DNA of 42,894 nt from Prochlorococcus sp. scB241_528O2. GTDB taxonomy: Bacteria > Cyanobacteriota > Cyanobacteriia > PCC-6307 > Cyanobiaceae. The stretch lies in assembly GCA_000634115.1 (NCBI GenBank), contig JFLJ01000115.1, positions 1 through 42,894 of the forward strand. The letters are read 5' to 3'. The notes below the pieces were generated by a model. That model did no database searches. It saw nothing but the letters and a program-made list of their open reading frames with translations, and was not told the DNA's origin. Positions 20,891 through 28,622 of this stretch are shown one piece after another (position 1 is the first letter of the stretch; each line of letters opens with the position of its first letter). A program made the position numbers and the translations under genes.

Positions 20891-21681
20891 AATTAAGAAA
20901 ATATTTAATAGTTTATAAAAAATTTTTACATACTTCATTAGCTTCTGAATTGGAGTATAAAACAAATATATTTGTTGATTTAATTACTGCAATTTTAAGT
21001 TTAATAGGGAGTATTTTTTTATTATCTATTTTCTTTCAAAACAATGTCAGAATTGGAGGATGGGAATTTGAACAGGCATTAATAATTCAAGGTATTTATA
21101 CAATATTGAATGGAATAACTAATACATGGTTTAATCCTAATCTTAAAGAAATAGTGAAACATATAAGGGAAGGAACCTTAGATTTCGTACTTTTAAAACC
21201 TATTGATAGTCAATTTTTTATCTCCTTTAAAAACATAACCCCATCCGGCTTATTAGAAATAATGCTTGGATGTTGCTTATTGTTATATTGCATCAAAATA
21301 AATCAAATAAATCTAAATTTTATTTTTCTGACTTTATGTTTGATTACTATAATCTGCTCAATATGTATTTTATATAGCTTATGGTTTTTTATTTCTACAA
21401 CTACTATATGGTTTGTAAAGACATGGAATGCGACTGAAGTATTAAGATCTTTACTTTACATTGGAAGATTTCCTTTGAATTCATTTTCATTTTCTCTAAG
21501 AATATTTTTTAGTGTGTTCATTCCTATTGCATTTATTACTACAATACCCTCAGAAGTTTTTCTAGGTCTTTCTCAATTATGGAAAATTTTGCTTGAAGTT
21601 CTTGTTGCTATAGTATTTCTATTTAGTTCTAGAAAGTTCTGGTTATTTGCATTAAAATTTTATTCATCAGCCTCTAGCTAA
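20887..21681 (+). CDS. ABC-2 type permease, second subunit (DUF990-like)
   Basis: This is also 264 residues, with about six membrane helices, and is a diverged sister of the preceding subunit: SELEYKTNIFVDLITA matches the LEYRVEIALW region of the first one, and GTLDFVLLKPIDSQFFISF matches its KISPYLIQPLNPFF loop. The pair would form the heterodimeric channel for the ATPase at 19111. Its ATG overlaps the previous stop by four bases. It ends two bases before the convergent small gene at 21684. Confidence 0.85.
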   Translation: MKLRKYLIVYKKFLHTSLASELEYKTNIFVDLITAILSLIGSIFLLSIFFQNNVRIGGWEFEQALIIQGIYTILNGITNTWFNPNLKEIVKHIREGTLDFVLLKPIDSQFFISFKNITPSGLLEIMLGCCLLLYCIKINQINLNFIFLTLCLITIICSICILYSLWFFISTTTIWFVKTWNATEVLRSLLYIGRFPLNSFSFSLRIFFSVFIPIAFITTIPSEVFLGLSQLWKILLEVLVAIVFLFSSRKFWLFALKFYSSASS

Positions 21682-21683
21682 TA

Positions 21684-21950
21684 TTATTTAATAACTTCCC
21701 TACAAAATTCCCAAATTCTTTGTTTACTTTTAAATTTAGAAAGCTTAGATAATTTTTTAAAATTAGATTTAGATTTCTCAACATTTAAAAGCCTACAACT
21801 ATGCTCAGTCTGATAATATCTTGAAATGATTCCTAATTTGAGTGCAACATCACAAAAGATAATTATTATCAGCAGACTAAATATAGGCTTAAAAATTTGT
21901 AATAAAGAATGTAAATAATTATCATTTTCAGTTTTTAATTCGAATTTCAT
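21684..21950 (-). CDS. hypothetical membrane protein
   Basis: This encodes 88 residues. One hydrophobic segment at about 20-43 (IFKPIFSLLIIIIFCDVALKLG) is followed by a basic tail rich in Lys and Ser (SKSNFKKLSKLSKFKSKQR). Not recognised. Its ATG overlaps the stop of the upstream gene by one base (TAATG), so the two are probably coupled. Confidence 0.5.
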   Translation of the reverse strand: MKFELKTENDNYLHSLLQIFKPIFSLLIIIIFCDVALKLGIISRYYQTEHSCRLLNVEKSKSNFKKLSKLSKFKSKQRIWEFCREVIK

Positions 21951-22177
21951 TATTTAACTATATGTTGAGGACACTTAACAGCAGCAATGGCAACTGCTGT
22001 AACTTTGAAGTTTTCTGACTTCTCAATAACATTTTTAACTTTTAATGGTCCAAATTTATTACTTGCATCACTGTAAGAAAGAAGTAGAGATTTATAATTA
22101 TCATGACCTATATTTCTATATTTACAAAAATTATCTCCAACATAGTTCAAAAGAGTTAGTAATGTTAATTCAATCAT
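21950..22177 (-). CDS. hypothetical protein
   Basis: This encodes 75 residues. It starts with a hydrophobic MIELTLLTLLNYVGDNFCKY that could be a membrane anchor or a buried helix, and ends with ENFKVTAVAIAAVKCPQHIVK. Not recognised. The stop overlaps the following ATG by one base. The frame is uninterrupted and its codon use is similar to neighbours, but no family supports it. Confidence 0.5.
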   Translation of the reverse strand: MIELTLLTLLNYVGDNFCKYRNIGHDNYKSLLLSYSDASNKFGPLKVKNVIEKSENFKVTAVAIAAVKCPQHIVK

Positions 22178-22289
22178 TAAAGCTTTTAACTAACGAACTT
22201 CTTACGAATAATACATTGCATCAAATTTTTAACAAGTTTAATTAAAAAAACACTTTAAATCTTGAAATAGGAAATTTACTTATGATGTT

Positions 22290-22467
22290 TAAAATTACAG
22301 AATTTAGAGAATTAAAAGATTAATACAGATGCAAATCACTAAAGCACTATCTGTAGTGTATATCATGGATCCAATTTGCACTACAGATAGGGGGTTGCAA
22401 TTTGTAAGAAATTGGTTTAAAAATAAGGTTCCCCATCACCCGGTCTCATAAATGTGAGGCCTTTTTT
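22290..22467 (+). ncRNA. putative structured small RNA
   Basis: Between a leftward gene pair and the TauE gene lies a transcript-like unit. It has a perfect 12-base inverted repeat (22347-22358 with 22379-22390, 20-base loop) that can extend by two pairs. A second pairing, TGCAAAT at 22330-22336 with ATTTGCA at 22374-22380, would compete with it, and a terminator closes the unit. Local G+C is higher than in the flanks. -10-like boxes lie at 22281 (TATGAT) and 22321 (TAATAC). The exact 5' end is a guess. The same stretch also holds a 40-codon frame. Confidence 0.4.
22329..22451 (+). CDS. possible 40-residue micro-ORF overlapping the structured RNA
   Basis: An ATG frame encodes MQITKALSVVYIMDPICTTD and continues with LQFVRNWFKNKVPHHPVS. 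Its stop codon lies in the terminator stem. The peptide looks reasonable for a small protein (hydrophobic start, aromatic middle, basic end) but matches no family I know. The frame could be accidental, because the bases are also constrained by the hairpin. Confidence 0.3.
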   Translation: MQITKALSVVYIMDPICTTDRGLQFVRNWFKNKVPHHPVS

Positions 22468-22470
22468 TAT
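22444..22470 (+). terminator. intrinsic terminator
   Basis: The stem GGTCTCA/TGAGGCC (seven pairs, one G-T) with a TAAATG loop is followed by a run of seven T. It ends the rightward unit at 22290-22467. There is no T-run for the opposite strand, so it is directional. Confidence 0.75.
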
Positions 22471-22632
22471 ACTCTTTAATAAAGTAAAATTTTTATTAAA
22501 GTATTGATTAATAAAAATATTAATTACTAATAACATAGGATTAATAAAACAAGGCAATAATTAATTTATCTTTTTTAAATGTTTTGGACACTTTTATGAC
22601 CACAACATTATTAGTATTCAAAATTAATCAAC

Positions 22633-23445
22633 TTAAAAAAAGATAATTATGGATTTAATAATTAAACTAATACCTACAAAAAAACAAACTATGGTAAAAG
22701 TTTTTTTAATTAATTTATTTCCTTTTATTTTTGATAAATGAGCCCCTAAATATCCTCCTATAAAAGAACCAACTATTAATAATAGTAATATATTTGTAGG
22801 AACTGATTCTATTTTACTCAAAAAAACTGCTCCAGTAAAATTCCAAAAAATTCCAACAGTAAAAAATGTCACACTTATAGCACGAAGAAAATCCATTCCA
22901 AAGGTTTTTATTAAAAGTATTGTTACTAGTAATCCAGTTCCTGAAGAAATAGAACCATTCAATATACCTATAAGAAAAATAAAAATTAAAAATCTAATTT
23001 TATGAATCAAATGAAGTTCATTATTCCCAGATAACAAACCTAAATCTGATTTAAACAATGAGTAAAAAGCTAATAATATTGAAATTATTCCTAAAAATAA
23101 GTATAAATATTTTTCTGATATAAATTCAACAATAGAAGCTCCAAAAATAACTCCAGGTAATCCAAAAATTAAAATCTGGAAAGCAATATAAATATCAATT
23201 TTTAGAGATTTGCTATTTCTTAATGAACCGCCTAGTCCTAATGCAACTGTTGCTAATTTATGACTAGCGAGAGCCTGATAATAAGGAACACCAAATAAAA
23301 TCAAGGCTGGCAATTGGAGTAAACCTGCTCCACCTCCAGAAATAGCTGAGAAAGTATTAGCAAACAATGATATCAAAAATATAGAAAAACTTTTGTAGAA
23401 AGAATAGTCAAAGCTATTTACTAAAGTTGCTAATAAATAAAGCAT
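22633..23445 (-). CDS. TauE/SafE family anion permease
   Basis: A 270-residue protein with about seven or eight membrane helices, including FANTFSAISGGGAGLLQLPALILFG near the start and an equivalent ISSGTGLLVTILLIKTFG in the second half. This repeated G-G-G/S-G-T-G pattern is the signature of the TauE/SafE (DUF81) permeases. Relatives export sulfite, sulfoacetate or organic anions; the cargo here is not shown. It is monocistronic, with its ATG at 23445 and 133 bases to the divergent HNH gene. Confidence 0.9.
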   Translation of the reverse strand: MLYLLATLVNSFDYSFYKSFSIFLISLFANTFSAISGGGAGLLQLPALILFGVPYYQALASHKLATVALGLGGSLRNSKSLKIDIYIAFQILIFGLPGVIFGASIVEFISEKYLYLFLGIISILLAFYSLFKSDLGLLSGNNELHLIHKIRFLIFIFLIGILNGSISSGTGLLVTILLIKTFGMDFLRAISVTFFTVGIFWNFTGAVFLSKIESVPTNILLLLIVGSFIGGYLGAHLSKIKGNKLIKKTFTIVCFFVGISLIIKSIIIFF

Positions 23446-23578
23446 TAAATCTAAATTTTAGTATTTTAATAATGAAATATTACTTTAAAAGAAACGTTTA
23501 ATTAACAAAGTCATATCTTATCTTTTTCAATCATAGTTTAATAAAAACTGTTATTATCAAAAAAACATCAAGAATGTT

Positions 23579-23920
23579 ATGCATACACAAGATGCAATTT
23601 ATCTTGATCAGCTATGTCCCAAGATAAGTAATAAAAGTTGGAGAGAGTCACTTCATAAAGTTACTAATTATAAATGTATATATTGCGGTAAAACATCGGA
23701 ATCACTAGATCACATTCATCCAATGTCTAAAGGTGGTATAAGCAGTACAAGTAATTGTGTGCCATGTTGTTTATCGTGTAATGGGGAAAAATCAGATTCG
23801 GACGTTCTTAGTTGGTACAGAAAACAAAATTTTTATGATCCTAGAAGGGCAATGGCAATAAGAGCATGGTTTAATGATGATTTAAAACTAGCTTCAGTTC
23901 TTTTGAATGACTTAAATTAA
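23579..23920 (+). CDS. HNH endonuclease domain protein
   Basis: A 113-residue protein with a complete HNH motif: a first zinc pair C33-x-x-C36, the catalytic DHIHPMSKGG at 44-53, an Asn in STSNC at 59, and a second CxxC at 64-67 followed by NGEKSD. Such small cyanobacterial HNH proteins are sometimes of phage or restriction origin, but there is no methyltransferase, terminase or intron here. Target and role are unknown. The ATG at 23579 gives a compact domain. Confidence 0.88.
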   Translation: MHTQDAIYLDQLCPKISNKSWRESLHKVTNYKCIYCGKTSESLDHIHPMSKGGISSTSNCVPCCLSCNGEKSDSDVLSWYRKQNFYDPRRAMAIRAWFNDDLKLASVLLNDLN

Positions 23921-24012
23921 AAATTAAATTATGAAGTGATTAAGATTCCAAAAAATATTTTTATCAGACTTAAATATAACTAGACTATTTTAAAAATAAT
24001 ATTGAATTTCAT

Positions 24013-24207
24013 TTAAATCATTCTTTCAACCTCGTAATTTATTTTATAGCTCCTTAAATTTGAAATATTAGAATAATCATCTTTCCACATTATTGGAGAA
24101 TCTATAACCTTTCTCTCTGGAGATTTAACTGAAAAAACCAACACAAATACAAATAGAATAGTAATTAAGATTATAGTCATTACTAATTTGTCTGAAATAT
24201 TATTCAT
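24013..24207 (-). CDS. hypothetical single-helix membrane protein
   Basis: This encodes 64 residues. A membrane helix spans about residues 8-27 (VMTIILITILFVFVLVFSV), followed by a short polar domain with a predicted helix near the end. It lies nine bases after the secreted-like protein at 24217, so the two are probably one unit. Not recognised. Confidence 0.55.
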   Translation of the reverse strand: MNNISDKLVMTIILITILFVFVLVFSVKSPERKVIDSPIMWKDDYSNISNLRSYKINYEVERMI

Positions 24208-24216
24208 TAGAGTAAT

Positions 24217-24624
24217 CTATCCAGAAAAATTTTTGTCAGGAGTAGTTTTTTCATAAATTTCTAAAAAATATGACTTAAAATAATTAATTCCTTCCTTTCC
24301 AATTAATCCAATTGACCATCCACAATCGTTTACTACTTGCAATGAAATTTGATTGGCCAAGTCATCCTTCTCTATCCATTTTTTTTGAGGATTATAAGAA
24401 AAAGATATAATATTTTCTGTTTTTACAATAGCGGATTTCATTGCTTCATCTTTAGAGAAATCATTTTGAATAGCTTTACAATATTTTCTCGAGAAATTAT
24501 TAGAGATCCTATTTTGGAGTAAACTAACACTCGGGTCTGATGTATCAAATGCTAGACCTGTTGGAGGATTTAATATATAAATCATAAACAACAATAAACC
24601 TAAAAAGAACTTTGACAATAGCAA
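24217..24624 (-). CDS. hypothetical secreted or lumenal protein
   Basis: This encodes 135 residues with a classical N-terminal signal: MLLSKFFLGLLLFMIYILNP followed by PTGLAFDTS, with possible cleavage after GLA near residue 25. The mature part has two Cys (near 49 and 100) that could pair in an oxidising compartment, and LQNRISNNFSRKYCKAIQNDF. Not recognised as a named family. It is followed after nine bases by a single-helix protein on the same strand. Confidence 0.6.
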   Translation of the reverse strand: MLLSKFFLGLLLFMIYILNPPTGLAFDTSDPSVSLLQNRISNNFSRKYCKAIQNDFSKDEAMKSAIVKTENIISFSYNPQKKWIEKDDLANQISLQVVNDCGWSIGLIGKEGINYFKSYFLEIYEKTTPDKNFSG

Positions 24625-24782
24625 TAAATTAATATTTACCTAACCATACTAGTTTTTTTTTGTTTTCTTTTCAATTCAATCTCATAATTCTTAAAAGCAT
24701 AATTAAATTTCAATTTATTAAAAATTAATAGTATTCCCATATGTTAAGTAATAAAATTCAAAGGATTTACTGAATTACTTAT

Positions 24783-25004
24783 ATGTACGAATCATTCATG
24801 ACATTGCTTTTTTTTCCTGACTGGACAAATGGACTACCCTCTGACTTTTTAATACTTCATTTTTTTGTTGGAGCTGTAATTTTTCCATTCAACATGATAC
24901 ATGCTAAAGCAAGAAAAATTGACAGTCAGAATCCACAGGAAGCTGCCAATGGGTATAAGAATTCAGGCAATACTACTTTTTTTGGATACGAAGAAATTAA
25001 TTAG
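24783..25004 (+). CDS. hypothetical small membrane protein
   Basis: This encodes 73 residues. It starts with MYESFMTLLFFPDWTNGLPS and a membrane-like stretch LILHFFVGAVIFPFNMIHAKA, then a polar, Gly/Asn-rich tail (AANGYKNSGNTTFFGYEEIN). The frame and aromatic pattern look real. A different frame at 24901-25083 overlaps it and is rejected. No function can be given. Confidence 0.6.
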   Translation: MYESFMTLLFFPDWTNGLPSDFLILHFFVGAVIFPFNMIHAKARKIDSQNPQEAANGYKNSGNTTFFGYEEIN

Positions 25005-25088
25005 ATTTCAAAAAAGTTATTCAAGGAATCACTTTATTGATGATAATTTCCTTAAATTCAAGATTGGATATCAAAGTTTTTAGTCCTA

Positions 25089-25261
25089 ATGAGCCTATAG
25101 GATATTGATTCTTTTATTTGGATTAATATTTATTGGTATGACTATATATTATTTATGCTGTTAGTACTAATAAAGAATCAATAGAAGATAAAAAAATTAG
25201 AACTGCAAAGGAGTTTTTGCAGCAAGAGAAAATAGGGAAATTATTTCCTAAGCTAAAATAA
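25089..25261 (+). pseudogene. frameshifted remnant of a small single-helix protein
   Basis: Three overlapping frames together read like one short membrane protein. An ATG at 25089 (MSL) runs into a stop. The next frame gives ILILLFGLIFIGMTIYYL from 25102. A third frame gives AVSTNKESIEDKKIRTAKEF and continues with LQQEKIGKLFPKLK up to TAA at 25259-25261. The order (hydrophobic helix, then charged tail) is the normal layout of such mini-proteins. At least one frameshift, possibly two, separates the parts. Alternatives are a non-AUG start, or an assembly or sequencing error. Confidence 0.45.
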
Positions 25262-25486
25262 ATTTAATTATTTTAATTATTCAACTGATTTTGTTTACAA
25301 TAATAATGATCAAATAATTAGGATCAAATAACATTAGCTTAAATTCTCTCAAGTAAACATTTTTCTCTGAAAACCTAAATCTAAAATGTAATTTTTTTAC
25401 GAGAAATGAATATTGTGATTTATATAGCAAGAATATATTTTCATAATTAGCAAAAAATGTTAAAAATAAAGAAATGATTTTAAATT

Positions 25487-25990
25487 TTGAAGAATTACCC
25501 TCAATATCTATATCTTGCTAGTGGAGTAAAAAATGGAGAAGGGTTTTGGATTGTGGGAGTCAAAAATTGTGATGAAAATATTCTGGAGGATAAAAATGTT
25601 GTAGATTGCCATAGAAAAGAATTAATAGGAAATAAATCAGCTAAAGAAATACTTTTCGCTATTAATTTAAACGTCAATAATTTATTCAATGAACTAAGAA
25701 ATAAAAATTATTTAATTGAAAGACCTTCAACGGGAATTTCTTTTGATATCCCACTAGATCTCTTAGAAAGTATTTTTGATTTCTGGCTAGATATATATAA
25801 AGATAAAGAAGCTTGGGAAACTTGTATAGGTCTTCTTAAAGTAAGAAAAAGAATTTCCCTAACAAATCTAATTACAAACGAAAGTTTAAAGGGTAACTCA
25901 AAAAAATGGGCTATGAAGGTTGAAAATTTGCATACATACATACCAAATTCATTTAGATTTGAAAAGTTAAATGACCCTATGTGGCAATAA
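25487..25990 (+). CDS. hypothetical soluble protein
   Basis: This encodes 167 residues, soluble, with no repeat. It starts NYPQYLYLASGVKNGEGFWIVGV and contains a central LLESIFDFWLDIYKDKEAW and a basic segment LLKVRKRISLTNL. The start is TTG at 25487; an in-frame stop at 25481 leaves only TTG or ATT before the conserved-looking part. I do not recognise the family. It stands 74 bases before the small gene at 26065. Confidence 0.6.
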   Translation: MKNYPQYLYLASGVKNGEGFWIVGVKNCDENILEDKNVVDCHRKELIGNKSAKEILFAINLNVNNLFNELRNKNYLIERPSTGISFDIPLDLLESIFDFWLDIYKDKEAWETCIGLLKVRKRISLTNLITNESLKGNSKKWAMKVENLHTYIPNSFRFEKLNDPMWQ

Positions 25991-26064
25991 TTCATACTTT
26001 AATTAATTAATATATTTACTTCTTAGGATATTTAAGTAAAAATAATAATATTTATTAATTAAAA

Positions 26065-26250
26065 ATGAATAAGCCATATTCTTTTAGTAACCATCAAATG
26101 AACGGAATTGTCGAGAATACTTACGTCAACATAATAAAAGAATGTGAAAATTTAAAAAAAAATACTAATTGCCCAAATGAGCAGGTAGTAGCACTTTTAA
26201 GTGTAATCGCATCAAATTTTGCAACTAAAACTGAAAAAAATAAAAATTAA
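26065..26250 (+). CDS. hypothetical small soluble protein
   Basis: This encodes 61 residues, mostly helical, with two Cys and the hydrophobic core NEQVVALLSVIASNFATKTE near its end. The phosphoribosyltransferase start lies one base after its stop (TAAGATG), so it is likely to be the first gene of a three-gene unit with the nucleoside enzymes. Not recognised. Confidence 0.6.
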   Translation: MNKPYSFSNHQMNGIVENTYVNIIKECENLKKNTNCPNEQVVALLSVIASNFATKTEKNKN

Positions 26251-26251
26251 G

Positions 26252-26647
26252 ATGATAAGTTATTTCACCTGGAGCGAATTTGATAAGAGCGTAGAACAAA
26301 TAGCAATGAAATGTAATTCATTGGAGTTTTCAGGAATATATGGAGTTCCTCGTGGTGGTTTATGTCTTGCTGTAGCATTAAGCCATAAATTAAAAATAAA
26401 TTTAATTTCGGAACCAATAAAAGATTCACTAATAGTAGATGATATTTATGAAACTGGTATTACATTAAAGACCTTCAAAGATATTGAGGGAGCAATGTTT
26501 TTTGTATTATTTAGTAAAATCAAACCTACATGGTGGAATACTTTATATACCTCTGAAAAAAGTGAATGGATCGTTTTCCCTTGGGAAAACACTTTAAATA
26601 TACAAAGTGACCGTATAGATTACATAGAAAAAAGAGGTTTAAGTTGA
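26252..26647 (+). CDS. phosphoribosyltransferase-like protein
   Basis: A 131-residue type I phosphoribosyltransferase fold. It has the PPi loop GVPRGGL at 31-37 and the PRPP-binding signature LIVDDIYETGIT at 60-71, followed by a C-terminal strand region. It is shorter than most family members (typically 150-180), which leaves little hood domain for base recognition, so the substrate cannot be told. I chose the ATG at 26252. The frame is open from 26219, but that part lies inside the upstream gene. It overlaps the deoxyribosyltransferase by four bases. Confidence 0.8.
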   Translation: MISYFTWSEFDKSVEQIAMKCNSLEFSGIYGVPRGGLCLAVALSHKLKINLISEPIKDSLIVDDIYETGITLKTFKDIEGAMFFVLFSKIKPTWWNTLYTSEKSEWIVFPWENTLNIQSDRIDYIEKRGLS

Positions 26648-27108
26648 AAAAGAAATTATATTTAGCAAATTCATATGGATTTTCAAAACAAACTAATAAA
26701 CTCTTATATGAATTTATTAATATCTTCAATGAGCTAAATATAGAAGTTTATGAACCTTTCGAGAGGACGAAAGACATCATAAAAGATGAAAATGAATGGG
26801 CTTATGACATAGCAAAAAGTAATTTCCATGATTTAAAAAAATGTGATGGAATTTTCGCAATTGTTAATGGTATACCTCCAGATGAAGGTGTAATGATTGA
26901 ATTGGGTATTGCTATAGCCCTAAAAAAGGAAATCTTTTTATTCAGGGATGATTTTAGAAATTGTTCTGATAGCAATCAATACCCATTAAATCTCATGTTA
27001 TTTCTAGGACTACCTAAAAATAATTGGGAAAAATATTATTTTGAATCCCTACAAGATATAAATAATAATAAAAAAGCATTTGTAGAGTGGGCAAAAAGAT
27101 CTAAATAA
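26644..27108 (+). CDS. nucleoside 2-deoxyribosyltransferase-like protein
   Basis: This encodes 154 residues in the nucleoside 2-deoxyribosyltransferase fold. It begins KKLYLANSYGFSKQTN (substrate loop) and has CDGIFAIVNGIPPDEGVMIELGIA, in which Glu 86 of the D-x-G...E-L-G pattern would be the nucleophile. Such enzymes move or hydrolyse the deoxyribose bond. It starts with TTG inside TTGA, so the TGA stop of the phosphoribosyltransferase overlaps its start. This suggests coupled expression and a joint role in nucleobase salvage. Specificity is unknown. Confidence 0.82.
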   Translation: MKKKLYLANSYGFSKQTNKLLYEFINIFNELNIEVYEPFERTKDIIKDENEWAYDIAKSNFHDLKKCDGIFAIVNGIPPDEGVMIELGIAIALKKEIFLFRDDFRNCSDSNQYPLNLMLFLGLPKNNWEKYYFESLQDINNNKKAFVEWAKRSK

Positions 27109-27151
27109 ACCAAGACATTTAAATAAAGTTTTAAATTATAGATAACTCTGA

Positions 27152-27157
27152 TATGAT
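27152..27157 (+). promoter_or_regulatory. possible -10 box before rpsU
   Basis: TATGAT lies 27 bases before the rpsU start, close to a bacterial -10 consensus. No convincing -35 element is seen at the right spacing, so this is only suggestive. Confidence 0.3.
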
Positions 27158-27183
27158 GTTAGAATAAATTTATTTTAAAAATT

Positions 27184-27360
27184 TTGACACAAGTTACAGT
27201 TGGAGAGAACGAGGGGATTGAATCTGCCCTTAGAAGATTTAAAAGACAAGTATCTAAATCGGGAATCTTCGCAGATTTAAAAAGACTTAGACATCATGAA
27301 ACCCCTATTGAAAAATACAAAAGGAAGTTGCAACAAAGAAGAAAAGCAAGAAGAAGATAA
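27184..27360 (+). CDS. rpsU: 30S ribosomal protein S21
   Basis: S21 is a small basic protein of the 30S subunit near the anti-Shine-Dalgarno end of 16S rRNA. The 58-residue product reads [20 protein letters not shown], then [20 protein letters not shown] and a very basic end (RRKARRR), the standard S21 pattern. The start is TTG at 27184, giving MTQVTVGEN. It is a single gene. Confidence 0.95.
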
Positions 27361-27438
27361 TTTAAAATAAATCATCTGGAACTATACTTAATTTTTGTAA
27401 ATAGAATTTTTAATAGGTTAAAAAATCAAATAACTATA

Positions 27439-27753
27439 TTATTTAAGTTTTTTAAGCTTTTTAACAAGATTTATTCCTACCCCTGATATAGCAAGAAGAT
27501 CTTTTTCATCGGCTGTAATAACAGCTTCTTTTGTTTTAAATCCGGCATCATACAAAGCCTTAGCACTTTTAGCCCCAACACCAGGGAGTGTGATTAAGGT
27601 TTCAATATTTTTCTTTGATTTTACTGTTTTTGCTTTAGTTTTTGAAGATTTTGAAGACTTAGTAGGTTTTTTCTCTTTTTTTAAAGGTGCTTTAGTGGAT
27701 ACTGCACTTTTAAATAGAATAGATTTTAGTTTACTTAAAAATTTAGAAATCAT
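27439..27753 (-). CDS. helix-hairpin-helix protein with basic N-terminal tail
   Basis: This encodes 104 residues. The first 48 are very rich in Lys, Ser and Thr (low complexity, KSSKSSKTKAKTVKSKK). From about residue 52 there is a tandem helix-hairpin-helix fold, LPGVGAKSAKALYDAGFKT and then ISGVGINLVKKLK. Such (HhH)2 domains bind DNA without sequence specificity, and the tail would add charge. No nuclease domain is attached. It is probably a DNA- or RNA-binding accessory protein; the exact role is unknown. Confidence 0.8.
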   Translation of the reverse strand: MISKFLSKLKSILFKSAVSTKAPLKKEKKPTKSSKSSKTKAKTVKSKKNIETLITLPGVGAKSAKALYDAGFKTKEAVITADEKDLLAISGVGINLVKKLKKLK

Positions 27754-27887
27754 TGAAGATATATGAGTAATAAAATTAAAACTTCAATTAATATATTATC
27801 AAATTCCAGAGGAAATTAATAACTTAACTAAAAATAATTGAATGAAATTAATTTATTTACATTTATATAAAGACACATATTTAATAT

Positions 27888-27986
27888 TTATGCAAGCATA
27901 AAAGCAATTGCAAAGTATTTTAAATACTCTAAAAGTTCTGAAAAAAGAAAGAAATATACTTTCCAAAATTTAGCGTTATCAATCAT
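27888..27986 (-). CDS. possible 32-residue membrane mini-protein
   Basis: An ATG frame begins MIDNAKFWKVYFFLFSELLE and goes on with YLKYFAIAFMLA. It is dominated by a hydrophobic aromatic helix and could be one membrane span. It is short enough to arise by chance in AT-rich DNA, and the only support is its composition. Confidence 0.3.
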   Translation of the reverse strand: MIDNAKFWKVYFFLFSELLEYLKYFAIAFMLA

Positions 27987-28025
27987 AGTAAAATTAGATT
28001 CTTAATAGAAAGAAGAGAATAGAAA

Positions 28026-28622
28026 ATGAAGCTCATATTTATAAGTGGTCCTTCTGGAAGCGGTAAAACAACCTTATCAAATCAAATAGTACTAAAAATT
28101 AAAAATGGTATTGTTTTAAGTACAGATAATTACTATAAAACAGGCCTAATAAGTAAAATACTTTCAAAATTTGTTGAAGGTTATTTCGATAGAAGCATTA
28201 GTTTTAATTACAAACTATTTAAAAAAGATTTTAATTATATTCTTAAGAATGGGATCTCAATGCATGAACGTTCGTATAATTTCGAAAAGAAAAAATTAAA
28301 AAATTTCTTAAACAAAACAAACAATATTAATTTTCTAATTGTTGAAGGTATTTTTGCTAAAGAATTCTCAAACACGTTATGCGATCAAAATTATTTTTTT
28401 TTAGAATTAAAAATTAATAAAAATGAATGTATGAAAAGAGTTATAAAAAGAGATTGCAAAGAAAGGGGTAAGACCAAAACAAAAGCTGAAAATGATTTCT
28501 TAAAATCTTGGGTTATTTATTACGAGAAATTCAAAAATAAAAGTAATAAAAATAATAAAAATGAATTTATTTTATCAAAAACAACTGATATTGATCAGAT
28601 ACTTAAAAAAATATATAGTTAA
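28026..28622 (+). CDS. uridine-kinase-like P-loop protein
   Basis: This encodes 198 residues. It starts with the Walker A motif GPSGSGKTT at residues 8-16, then LSTDNYYKT with the acid and tyrosine typical of uridine kinase/phosphoribulokinase-type enzymes, and later FLIVEGIFAKEF as Walker B. A basic segment RVIKRDCKERGKTK is the likely lid. It probably phosphorylates a nucleoside or a related small molecule. Its stop overlaps by four bases with the convergent FAD oxidoreductase. Confidence 0.85.
   Translation: MKLIFISGPSGSGKTTLSNQIVLKIKNGIVLSTDNYYKTGLISKILSKFVEGYFDRSISFNYKLFKKDFNYILKNGISMHERSYNFEKKKLKNFLNKTNNINFLIVEGIFAKEFSNTLCDQNYFFLELKINKNECMKRVIKRDCKERGKTKTKAENDFLKSWVIYYEKFKNKSNKNNKNEFILSKTTDIDQILKKIYS

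Noticed and set aside
22045..22245. 66-codon plus-strand frame opposite the 75-residue gene
   Set aside because: No motif, runs against a coupled gene pair and looks like a shadow.
24901..25083. 60-codon frame overlapping the gene at 24783
   Set aside because: Its sequence has no helix, motif or signal, whereas the overlapping frame has a sensible membrane protein.
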